A DNA stretch of 64,000 nucleotides from Clavaria fumosa (lineage: Eukaryota; Basidiomycota; Agaricomycetes; Agaricales; Clavariaceae): the NCBI GenBank assembly GCA_951802425.1, contig OX637804.1, forward strand, positions 434,001 to 498,000, read 5' to 3'. Positions 46,660 to 56,021 of the stretch are shown here, piece after piece; positions within the stretch are counted from its first letter, which is position 1; every line of letters begins with the position of its first letter. The position numbers and the translations under genes were made by a program. The notes under the pieces were generated by a model, which was not told the DNA's origin, ran no database searches, and saw only the letters and a program-made list of their open reading frames with translations.

Positions 46660-49600
46660 AAGTACTGGACGGCAACAAGGGCGAAAAGGCTGAAAGTGAA
46701 AGTGAGGAAGACGAATGCTTGGTGTGTGTAACGAGCAACAAATAGACGACACCAACCCATGTTAAAAGCTAGCAGGATCATCGGGATTGTTGTCAGTCGA
46801 CTTGTCACTGATGTCGGAATCGGCATTGCTATTGGTGTCGGCCCCGTTGTTTGGGTCATCTTTCCAAATCGTCACTGGTCAGCTATGAGATGACTCATTA
46901 TCCGGAGACAATCGTACCTTCTTCCACTGCCAGATTCGAACTACTACCCCCCGCGTCTGCTATACATTTGGCAACCAAGTCACCAACCCAAGCCATGTTC
47001 TTATCCATATCCTCTGCGGCTTATGAGACTCATCGAGATGACCCATCCGGAAACAATCGTACCATCCTTGTCCGTACCATCCTCGTCGCTTGTACCATGC
47101 TCCGCGTCGGTATTATCACCCTGCACCTCGGCAGCGCGTGTATAACTGCGTCTCCGCCTTAGCTAACAGTAGATGTGACGGTATAAAAATGCTGATTCAA
47201 AAAAAAAATGGCAGCACGTGCCTTAACACGCATCTGCGCAGCACGTTTCGCGGCATCAAGTGTCTCCTTGGCAGCACGTGCCTTCTTGGCGTCAGCATTT
47301 GCCCGCAAGGCGGGAGCATTTGCTGCCGCGCGGTCAAGGGCGAATTGGAGACTGGCTGTCGACTTCAATGCCTCTGGTATTTGGAGTACTATCAGTGACC
47401 TTCTATCTGGTGAGTGGGGAGGATCACCTTTGGGTGCGTAGTAAACTCCCTTCTTCTGCTTGCGCGGGATGACCTGGATAGTAGTGAATGCTGGTATTCA
47501 GCCAGATAAACGAGAAAGGGTCACCTCGGACATGGGGGCGTTTCGCTCTCAAGTTGCTCCCATTGTCGTAGTCCTCCCCCCCCATTTTATATTACAGAAA
47601 ATGGTCGCTAACTTGTCTGTCACGCGAATACCGTATTATTGGTGATGTCTCCGGTTATGACTTTTACGAGAACACGATACCCCTTTGCCATAGCTGGTGT
47701 GGTAACACAGTATTTTAAAACGGGAAATTACTTTCTCTCCTTGGGCTCAGCAAGGACAGGACATTACTTTTCGTCAAGTGTCACATAACGTTTCGAAACA
47801 TCAAGGCCACAGAGCAAGGGCGATAGGCGCGCAATCTTTGGAAATTGAATAGATAAATACACATCTGCTGGCAAACTCGTTCTCCCATCTTAAAACTTGA
47901 AGCTTGAGGGCTCAAGCTCAAGGCCCATTGGCACCTGCCGTATGCAGTAATGATTTGTCGTGGCAGGCTTCAAATCAGGTCAGAGGATCCCTGTTCAGAG
48001 AAACAAACGACAAAATCTGCGAGTGCGGTACCGTGCATCCCGAAGGACAAATGGGATAAGTAAGAATGGTGCGTCGCAAGCACTGCCGAAGAAGATTCTG
48101 GCAACCGGCAAGACGTCTGCAGAAATTGTGTTGCACGCAATACCGCTTTGTGTGTCATGAAATCAAAGCAATGCAGTGTAAAGCGCCAATAGTGCGCCCG
48201 CCGCGGCCTCACATGGCCTCACACCTCACCCTGCGTTCACTAGCCCTGCCCCTGCTAAATATACGCCACCTTACATTTTGGGACCCAGAACATTCCCCCG
48301 ATTAAGTAGGAATTTCAATTTGTCCCGGGCTCATGGGCGCGTGCCGTCTGCAGTGGCTTCAAATCAGGTCAGAGGATCCTGATCGACGGCGGATAAATCT
48401 TCAGGAGTTGCATGGCCGCCGAGGAATCCCTAAGGGCGAATGGAACAGACGGGGTGCGACACAAAACACGGCGCGAGCGGCGCAGAAGGAAATTCGTGAG
48501 AGCAGACGCTGTGCAGCGATGGTATAATCTTTTGGAAATTGCATTGCGAAATTGCAGAGCTGTGACACATGTATATGTATCTTGCAAGAACCATGGCGGT
48601 CTAACATGAGTGCGGCGTGAGGCGGACGGGTAGACAGCAACATAGCACAGCACAGCGCAAGGGACAAAGTCAGGGAGATATACGCCTGGTGCCGCCGGAC
48701 ATATAGTTGGTATAGGTATCGCAGCGCTGCGGCGTTAATGATTTGTCGTGGCAGGCTTCAAATCAGGTCAGAGGATCCCTGTACGGAGAAACAAACGACA
48801 AAATCTGCGAGTGCAGTACCGTGGTACAACTTTGGGGATTGCATGGCCGCCGAGAGATCTTGAAGGACAAATGGAATAGATAAGAGCGGCGCGAAACGTG
48901 TCGCAAGCCATGCCGAAGAGGATCCTGGTCATGGGCGCGTGCCGTCTGCAGTGGCTTCAAATCAGGTCAGAGGATCCTGATCGACGGCGGATAAATCTTC
49001 GGGAGTTGCATGGCCGCCGAGGAATCCCCATGGAACGGACGGGGTGCGACACAAAACACGGCGTGAGCGGCGCAGAAGGAAATTCGTGAGAGCAGACGCT
49101 GTGCAGCGATGGTATAATCTTTTGGAAATTGTATTGCGAAATTGCAGAGCTGTGACACATGTATATGTATCTTGCAAGAACCATGGCGGTCTAACATGAG
49201 TGCGGCGTGAGGCGGACGGGTAGACAGCAACATAGCACAGCACAGCGCAAAGGACAAAGTCAGGGAGATATACGCCTGGTGCCGCCGGACATATAGTTGG
49301 TATAGGTATCGCAGCGCTGCGGCGCGCCCCTGTGCGTTTGAGTTTGGACACGAGGGCAGGTGGGGACCGAGGTATGGGCAGAGCACAGCGCCGAGGAGCT
49401 GCGCGTCCCAGGATGCTGGTGGTGGTAGGTGGCACCGTTCGTGTGTTATGTCGACCTCTCCTGAACCTAACCCAAGGTAACAGGTCAGTTTGATGTTCAG
49501 CCATCACTCGAAATACGGAGTCCCTCTCCTGCTCAATGGCGCACGACATTTATTGCATTCCCCCCACCGATTCCACACTTTAGAGGCGACGGCCACCGCG

Positions 49601-50040
49601 ACTGCGCTACATCCCCGATACGATCAGTCGCCAGTCGACCATGAGGACCTGGTGTCCTCATCCAAGTCCAAACGTCGACTCCGGTCTTTCGAGGCGGTCT
49701 TAGTTCGTCTGACAAGCCTTGTCGGCCGGAATCCCGCCATCAAAGGGCCTCAGGCCCCGAATACCGCTTGGTTACACCTCTTCTCGCTCGCGACATCGCC
49801 CGGTCAGATGGAGAGTGTCGCTCAGCTATTCCCACGATGGCGAGAGGGTCGCCGGGCATTCAACACCCACATCGGTGATATGTTTATCAGTAAGTGGCTC
49901 GCTCACATTCTTTTGATTCTATAAAGTAATCAATCGGCATATAGGGCGCTGTGCAGAGCTGCGTTGCCCGCTCTTGGCACTACAAATCTTCGGCGATCAC
50001 TCGAAATACGGAGTTCTTCTCTCGCTCAATGGCGCACGAC
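46660..50040. repeat. Segmental duplication, unit 2
   Basis: Partner of 43800-46560. It starts with a decayed copy of the GPI gene's signal-peptide exon (ALVA..-type leader on the minus strand at 46672-46740) and ends in the exon 1/exon 2 region of the gene at 49646-50408. Confidence 0.7.
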
Positions 50041-50408
50041 ATTTACTGTATTCCCTCCACCGATTCCACCCTTTGGAGGCGACGGCTACCGCGGCTGCGC
50101 TATATCCCCGATACGACCTGCCGCCAGTCGACGAGGACTTGGTGTCCTGCGCGATTCTCACCTCCGCCTGTCTGCTGCATCCGACGAACGAACACGCGCT
50201 CGTGCTCGCTAAGGTGATGATCCCCTCCCTCAAAAATCACCTCGTCTCGGAGAAGTCGACGCCTTCACCTCCCTTGGACCCGGCGAAAGCGGGTCTAGAC
50301 AGGCCGAACGCGTGGCTGCGCGAATCCCTTCGCAAGATTGAGCATGCCGTAGCGGAGCTCAGGCTGAAGGATACAGAAGCTCTAGCCAATGCGGACGTAC
50401 AAGGTTGA
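49646..50408 (+). CDS. 3' part of a host gene of unknown function (N-terminus rearranged)
   Basis: Two exons join in phase: ..-49889 and 49945-50408 (55-bp intron, GTAAGT..ATAG). Readable product: SKSKRRLRSFEAVLVRLTSL, LFSLATSPGQMESVAQLFPR, WREGRRAFNTHIGDMFIRRC, ALQIFGDHSKYG, ARHLLYSLHRFHPLEATATA, SPPLDPAKAGLDRPNAWLRE, then a helical Arg/Glu-rich end at 50408. Paired short helices recall PPR/TPR-like mitochondrial proteins, but I cannot place it. Upstream of 49646 the open frame consists of a misplaced copy of exon 2, so the true 5' end is lost or elsewhere. Probably a pseudogene or a truncated duplicate, though this exon pair itself is undamaged. Confidence 0.5.
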
Positions 50409-50802
50409 CCGAGACCTATATATCCATAAAATTCACTGGCTTGATCGAATGTATGATATTTTTCTATTGAGATATCTTCTTGCGAAAGGTTTGGCAGGTA
50501 GCTTGGACAGTTTTCAGCGCTAATTGACAAGGTACTTTTGCCCTCAAGCATCGAAGATCCACTAGAAGCTGTAGAAACTGAAGGGATCCCATGTTCGATA
50601 ATCCCACAAGCAAGGCTCCGAATTGACTGTATTTGCCACTCAACTTCATGCGCGCTCACACCCAACACTCCGAACGGAAGGCTATTTCCGACCACGATAT
50701 CGTTTTCACCCTAGAGCATCGTACCTGTACTTGCCAAGCGATGAATAGGAAGGCATCGAATAACGTCAGTCCAATAGAATCTGTGTCTTAGTACTTTGTC
50801 TT

Positions 50803-51690
50803 TCATATAATGTGGTACGTTTCAGAATCCTCGTGTCTGGCTTCCACCCATCGTCTCCCATTGCCAATCCTCCCTTGCTCGTTCCCAGACATGTGCAACC
50901 ACGCTTCCAACCGCCTCCCCAGCTCGCCCGCCTTCCCGCCTGCAGCCTCCAACGTCCGCTCGTCATCTTTCTGCCTACCGAACGGCAGGCGCACGCCCGG
51001 CCTCCTGTGTCGGCCCGATTTACCAGTGCCGCCCGCGGCAGCTGGAGCAGGACTGCCGCTCGACCCCTCGGGCGGACGACCGGCGCTAGTACTGGTGTCC
51101 GGGAACCACGTCTCCTCCTCGTGCTCTTCGGGGCCGAGCATGCTATCGACGAGGCCCTCCTCCCAGCCGTCCCACTCGGCAAACCGATGGGCGAAGCGCA
51201 GGAGCGTCCCGCTCGACTCGTACCGCAGCCATTCACGGGCTGGCGAGGGCACGTTGTGCTCGCCCGCCATGGCGATGACGGGCGCCGGTTCCCGCGCAGG
51301 CTCAGTAGCCGCAGCCATGGCCGGTGGCGCAGGGGACGCAAGCTTGGAAACGGCAGCACGAAAGAGGCTAGCCGTGAAGGAGCTCGCTTGGAGGAAGGCA
51401 GGAACGTGCGCACACGCCCATAGCGGCCGTGTTGTGGTCGATTCCCAATCGATGATACACGTCTACGGACAATCCGGAGGACATGTCAAACAGGCAAGGC
51501 GAGGGAGCACAGCTGACTGATGCTTACGATCATTGCGGGATCAGTTTCGTCGACGAAAATGTTTTCCAGACTAAGGTCATGTAAGTCCAACCCAAACTCC
51601 TCGGTCTCCGTGCCGTGCGCGACGCCTAGGCGTTCCTGGAGATCGGCAAGGTGTCTGCGGAATCTATATGGTCAGTGGGAAATTTCTTCG
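50803..51690 (-). pseudogene. 5'-truncated aminoglycoside-phosphotransferase-like (kinase fold) gene
   Basis: Two exons are readable: about 51690-51528 and 51462-50803, joined across a GT..AG intron. Exon A ends FGLDLHDLSLENIFVDETDP, the catalytic H-D....N loop of APH/choline-kinase-like enzymes. Exon B starts with the Mg-binding motif CIIDWESTTTRPLW and continues HVPAFLQASSFTASLF and RFAHRFAEWDGWEEGLVDSM, the typical C-terminal half of the large fungal APH family. The N-lobe is absent: upstream DNA (51700 on) is the dispersed repeat. Substrate unknown. A whole gene would have around 400-500 aa; about 275 codons remain. Confidence 0.7.
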
Positions 51691-51699
51691 ACAAAAAAT

Positions 51700-52920
51700 T
51701 GAACAGAGTGCAGGAAACGCACGGAGAACAGACGTTGCTTTGTGATCAAAGCAAAAGCGCCAATAGTGCGCCCACCGCAACCTCACACCTCACTCCGTGT
51801 GCTTCATTCCTGCCCCACTGAGGTCTGCTGGGTTATGCGCCACCTTACAGAACATACATTTAGAAATCTCAATCTGTCTCACATGGCTTCAAATCAGGTC
51901 AGAGGATCCTGAGATTGACGATGGTGCAATTTTTGGAAATTGCATGGCTGCCGAGAGATCCCAAAGAACAAATGAAACGGACAGGGTGCGACACAAAACA
52001 CGCCGCAAGCAGTGCCGAAGGAGGTTCATTGTGCGGCGATGGCATAATCTTTGGAAATTGCATTACCGCCAAGAGACAAATGGAATACTGCCACGCTGAA
52101 GGGGATTCACGAGGGCGACGCAACAATGATGACACAACTTGTGGTAAATTTTATGGCTACCGAGGCATTTAGAGTGCAAGACAAAGCGCGCCACCTTGCC
52201 ATGGGCAGTGGTTTGGTCCAAGGTTTAGAAATCTGCATGGTTGTAGCTCGTGGAGAACAGACCAACAGGCCAAGCACTGCCTTGGTACAGGCACATGGGA
52301 TCCTTGTCCTCAACCAATGATGGCCAGACAAGCCTTTTCTTGCACCTCGGGAGTGCGTCTACATCTGTAATAGCATCACGAGCAGAGCCATCTCCCCATG
52401 CCCTTTGAGCTTGAGCAGGGACTTGCTGACCCGTCTTCGATGTCGTTCGTGTTTGCTCTGATGCCACCTTCTCTGATGATCCCTTTCCTTTGCGTCAAGC
52501 CTCATGGCGTCTGGTCTGTGACACTTACTGAGCTGTCCCAATCATTGCGATGGTGGGGATGTGGGGTGAGGTCCAAAATAGAGGTCCAAACTAGAGGTAT
52601 GGCAAATGCAACACCCATGGCAATGACGGCAACAGAGTGTGTGGCATATGTAGATGCATGGACTATCGTCATCGCATCATCATTCATGTTGTCCCCCCTG
52701 CTGCTCGTGCCCCATTCCCATGACACATATGGCTGATGTGTCACAAATAGTCTCTGACTCCGGTAGATCTGAGGGAGCAACAGCCCATTCAGTTAAATAT
52801 TGCCTATAGACTCAGAATACCGGATGTGCAATATCCATGAATCCACTCGAAACACCGGATTCCAGTGGAGATATAAAATATTGCCATAAAGAATGAATAG
52901 CCGGAGGCATATACTGCACA
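51700..52920. other. Repeat-derived and unassigned sequence
   Basis: 51720-52300 carries a dispersed-repeat copy. 52300-52800 has only short ORFs with no recognised domain. Confidence 0.4.
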
Positions 52921-52924
52921 GTGT

Positions 52925-53455
52925 CTAATGTGTCCGGTGCAAGCTGGATATTCTGCTAGCTATTACCTCTGATATGGTAGACCACAAATGAATATTCTGC
53001 CAGCCATTGCCACAGATACGGCAGACCTCAAATGAATATTCTGCCAGCTATTGCCACTGATACAGTGGACCACAAATGAATATTGAATATTCTGCCAGCT
53101 ATTGCCACTGATATGGTGGACCACAAATGAATATTCTGCTGGCTATTACCTCAGATATGGTGGACCACAAATGAATATTCTGCCAGCCATTGCCACTGAT
53201 ATGGCAGACCACAAATGAATATTCTGCTGGCTATTACCTTGGATACAGCGGACCACAAATGAATATTCTGCTGGCTATTACCTCGGATATGGCTGACCTC
53301 AAATGAATATTCTGCTAGCTATTACCTCTGATACGGCAGACCACAAATGAATATTCTGCCAGCCATTGCCACTGATACAGTGGACCACAAATGAATATTC
53401 TGCCAGCCATTGCCATTGATACGGCAGACCACAAATGAATATTCTGCCAGCTATT
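52925..53455. repeat. Minisatellite, about 45-bp unit, about 12 copies
   Basis: The core CACAAATGAATATTCTGCCA is followed by GC(C/T)ATT(G/A)CC and variable GATA(C/T)GG(C/T)(A/G)GAC. Direct repeats with no unique spacers. Confidence 0.88.
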
Positions 53456-53456
53456 A

Positions 53457-53480
53457 CTGTACCATTTCATTCAATACAAA
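53457..53480. mobile_element. Single end of a CTGTACC-type TIR element
   Basis: CTGTACCATTTCATTCAAT, preceded by TA, matches the left end of 2595-2856. No partner end found nearby. Confidence 0.45.
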
Positions 53481-53589
53481 CAGTCACGGTCACACTAAGG
53501 CTGTTTGGTTCGAATTTTGGTATCTGGTCACACATCACGATGGGCTTGTTCGAATGCACTGGAGCAGTTACCAAATTTGCTCTTAGAGG

Positions 53590-53882
53590 TAGGGATGCCA
53601 CGGTTCGGTTCTGAACTTTGGTTCGAACCTGAACTGGACTGGACCGAACCGAAAATGAGGTTCAGGTTCAGCCAAGTGGGTGAACCGAACCAAAATTTCG
53701 GTTCAGAAGCCCAAATTTGGGCGAACCATTACCTTATTTAGTAAAAGTCCGGTCCAACGAACCGGACTTGGACCGAACTCAGGTTTAAGGTTCGGAATTT
53801 GGCCTGAACCAGACCTAAAGTCCGGTTCTGGGTTCGAAAAATTCAGCCCTGAACCGGACTTAACTGGACTGTGGCATCCCTA
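53590..53882. mobile_element. hAT-type MITE, 293 bp
   Basis: The ends TAGGGATGCCAC and GTGGCATCCCTA are inverted. An 8-bp duplication CTTAGAGG (53582-53589, 53883-53890) flanks it. The interior is full of GGTTCGG/CCGAACC words, typical subterminal repeats. No ORF. Confidence 0.9.
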
Positions 53883-53894
53883 CTTAGAGGTACC

Positions 53895-54073
53895 TAAATT
53901 GAAAAATTCACTTGGGAAACACTGCGGATTCATGTTCGCGCCATATATTGCAATTGCTAGATCCTTGGTCATCACACCATCAACGTCAATGACCTCAATG
54001 CACGCTGCCTCCAAGTCGGATGCAAACTGTCTGAGTCGGTCGTTCTGATCGAGCTTCGCACAGTGCATGAGCC
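53895..54073 (-). pseudogene. NADP-isocitrate dehydrogenase fragment, C-terminal exon (downstream half)
   Basis: Minus-strand reading KLDQNDRLRQFASDLEAACI then VMTKDLAIAIYG matches the C-terminal region of NADP-dependent isocitrate dehydrogenase (isocitrate to 2-oxoglutarate). Its other half is at 62319-62424. Gypsy-C separates them with duplication GAGCC, and removing it joins WTRGL to MHCAKLD in frame. Family HRAKLD reads HCAKLD here, a CGT-to-TGT change. The expected terminal segment after IYG is not recognisable. Confidence 0.8.
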
Positions 54074-54098
54074 TGTTACGACTCTAAGAGGGGGATAC

Positions 54099-54805
54099 TG
54101 TTACGACCCCATCCGCTTGCATAAGCACGACCCCCACTCCTTACCAACTCCAATCCGCTCAGCCGTAACTCTGTGTGCTCCGCTCCGCACCTTCATCGGA
54201 CTTCACTCTGCCGGCCTTCGGACCGTTCGGACTTCGTTCCAGAACCTTCTCCCTCCATCCCCTCGTTCTGTTTACCATTGAGAGGATACCCTTGACCCAT
54301 GGGAGTCGCTTTTTTGTTGTTGTTTCTTTGTTCCAAGAAAATTGCACAGGCACAAGTGGTGAAACTCTCCTAGTAATTTGATAAGTACATTGTTTCACAT
54401 TACTCCTATACTCTGTCCTTGCAGTATAAGTTTCCACCTGTATCTCCCTGCTCCTCAGTTCGAATATAACGTCTCTTGATCCCAGAAACATCTCTGAGCT
54501 TTCGTCCTCACTGTCCTCGACGTTCTCCACGTCATCCGACCAACTCCAACCCACTCCGACGGACTCCGATCACTTCGGAGTTGACTTACGTTCTGATTCT
54601 CTCTTAGGTATTGTTCTTGTTTGATAAATAGGGACAAGTATATACGTGGTGGCACAACACATACGTTGAGGCCGCAGTCCCATAAGTCTCCTTCCTCTTG
54701 TTACTTCTCCGTTTCACCAATATCGGACTCCGACCGGATTCCGATAGAACATCTCTGCTCCGCTCCGCTAACCCCTTCGCCACTAACCTTGTTAGGACCT
54801 TGACA
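54099..54805 (+). repeat. Gypsy-C 5' LTR
   Basis: 707 bp. TATAAG at 54425-54430 and AGTTCGAATATA at 54457-54468 (presumed transcript start). It carries one copy of the ~160-bp block that is doubled in the 3' LTR. Confidence 0.9.
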
Positions 54806-54806
54806 G

Positions 54807-54818
54807 TATATTCGAACT
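54807..54818 (+). promoter_or_regulatory. Self-priming primer-binding site, Gypsy-C
   Basis: TATATTCGAACT, one base after the LTR, is the exact 12-nt complement of AGTTCGAATATA at 54457-54468. Confidence 0.7.
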
Positions 54819-54845
54819 TCAAACCTCGTATATACAAACTTAACA

Positions 54846-56021
54846 ATGCCTACTACACGTTCCGGTGCTCGACTTCCACCTCCTGTTGCTGACAACATCG
54901 ACATTCCAGAACCGGCCGACAATACTCCGACTCCGAGTGTGTCCGGACCTCCAGACCACGACGAAGAGTCAGATCCCTTGGTCACTGACGACGACGACAA
55001 GCTAAATGAACCTCCGACATCTCGAGCCGAACGTGAACTAACTCCGGCGCGTCTCCTTCAGAAGATCATTGACGCCAACAAACGCCCGGAGACGGTTAAA
55101 CCACGAGACCCTGATACCTTCGATGGCTCGGATGCTAAGAAGTTGAAAAGCTTCTTGGTCCAATGCCAATTGAACTTCCTTGATCGCCCTAGAGCATTCA
55201 AATCCGACTCTCATAAGGTACGCTATGTCCTTTCCTTTCTCCGGGGCTTCGCCCTGGAATGGTTCGAACCGATGATCCTGGATGGCGAAGGCCATCCGGT
55301 CCTTTCGAACTATAAGATGTTCGTTACTCAACTTACAGAGAACTTTGGTCCTTACGACACGATCCGTGAGGCGGAGTTCGAACTCGAACGCCTCCGGATG
55401 CGCGAGGACCAGAAGTTGACGAAATATACCATTTCGTTCAACAGATTCGCGTCCATTGTCCATTGGGATGAATATGCGTTGCAGCGGCAGTTCTACAAAG
55501 GACTTGCCAGCTGCATCAAAGACGAACTGGCCCGCGTTAACCGCGCGGACACACTCCGCGGACTCCGCGAGCAAGCCAGTGCGATCGATGGTCGTTATTG
55601 GGCTCGGCAGCAGGAGATCTCTCGGGACTCCGTTAAGGCTCCGACGCCTAACAACACCATCAAAAAGGAGACTTCGGATAATTCCAAGTCCCCGAACACT
55701 TCTGGCGCTAATAACAAGCCCGAGAAACCATCGGAAAAGCGTCCGGTGAACTCCGGTTCGACTTCCGGAAACTCCGTTCCAAAGGCCACTGAGGGCTCCG
55801 CTAACTCCGGTAGCCCCAACGACACAAGGAAAGCTCATCTGGGTCAGGATGGAAAACTGACTCCAGAGGAACGCCAACGGCGTTTCGATAATAATCTGTG
55901 CCTATTCTGTGGAATAGCAGGCCATAAAGCCAACGAGTGTCGTAAGTGGACCTCGCGGGCCAGTGCCAGCGCTGCACGAATCACCTCCGACAGAGATGAC
56001 TCCGTGCCAAAAAAAGATTGA
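54846..56021 (+). CDS. Gypsy-C Gag, 391 aa
   Basis: The ATG at 54846 is 40 bp after the LTR. Acidic N-terminus; capsid region ([70 protein letters not shown]); a Ser/Asn/Pro-rich linker; one CCHC knuckle ([14 protein letters not shown], about 55899-55941). It is undamaged up to the TGA at 56019. The pol frame overlaps its end by about 20 bases and is reached by a -1 shift. Confidence 0.9.
   Translation: MPTTRSGARLPPPVADNIDIPEPADNTPTPSVSGPPDHDEESDPLVTDDDDKLNEPPTSRAERELTPARLLQKIIDANKRPETVKPRDPDTFDGSDAKKLKSFLVQCQLNFLDRPRAFKSDSHKVRYVLSFLRGFALEWFEPMILDGEGHPVLSNYKMFVTQLTENFGPYDTIREAEFELERLRMREDQKLTKYTISFNRFASIVHWDEYALQRQFYKGLASCIKDELARVNRADTLRGLREQASAIDGRYWARQQEISRDSVKAPTPNNTIKKETSDNSKSPNTSGANNKPEKPSEKRPVNSGSTSGNSVPKATEGSANSGSPNDTRKAHLGQDGKLTPEERQRRFDNNLCLFCGIAGHKANECRKWTSRASASAARITSDRDDSVPKKD
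56009..56015 (+). promoter_or_regulatory. Candidate -1 frameshift slippery heptamer A-AAA-AAA
   Basis: Seven A's are phased as A AAA AAA in the gag frame, four bases before the gag TGA (56019). The -1 frame is blocked by TGA at 55997-55999 and open downstream, so the shift must occur in this ~20-base window. A one-base deletion in the A run is the alternative. Confidence 0.55.

Larger units (their letters stand above)
45385..52070. repeat. Dispersed repeat family around CTTCAAATCAGGTCAGAGGAT, six copies
   Basis: Copies start near 45385, 47968, 48357, 48756, 48955 and 51887. Each is followed by ATGGCCGCCGAG-type and TTTGGAAATTGCAT-type words, usually then a 'GCGACACAAAACACGGCG' block. Copies at 48357 and 48955 share several hundred bases. 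No coding sense is seen; the family is unassigned. Confidence 0.65.

Noticed and set aside
47159..47368. Ala/Arg-rich minus-strand ORF (LDAAKRAAQMRVKARAA) as a coiled-coil protein
   Set aside because: Short, within the decayed segmental duplication, and not present as an open frame in the partner unit.
52925..53455. CRISPR-like array of repeats
   Set aside because: The units are continuous direct repeats without unique spacers, in a fungal nuclear genome.
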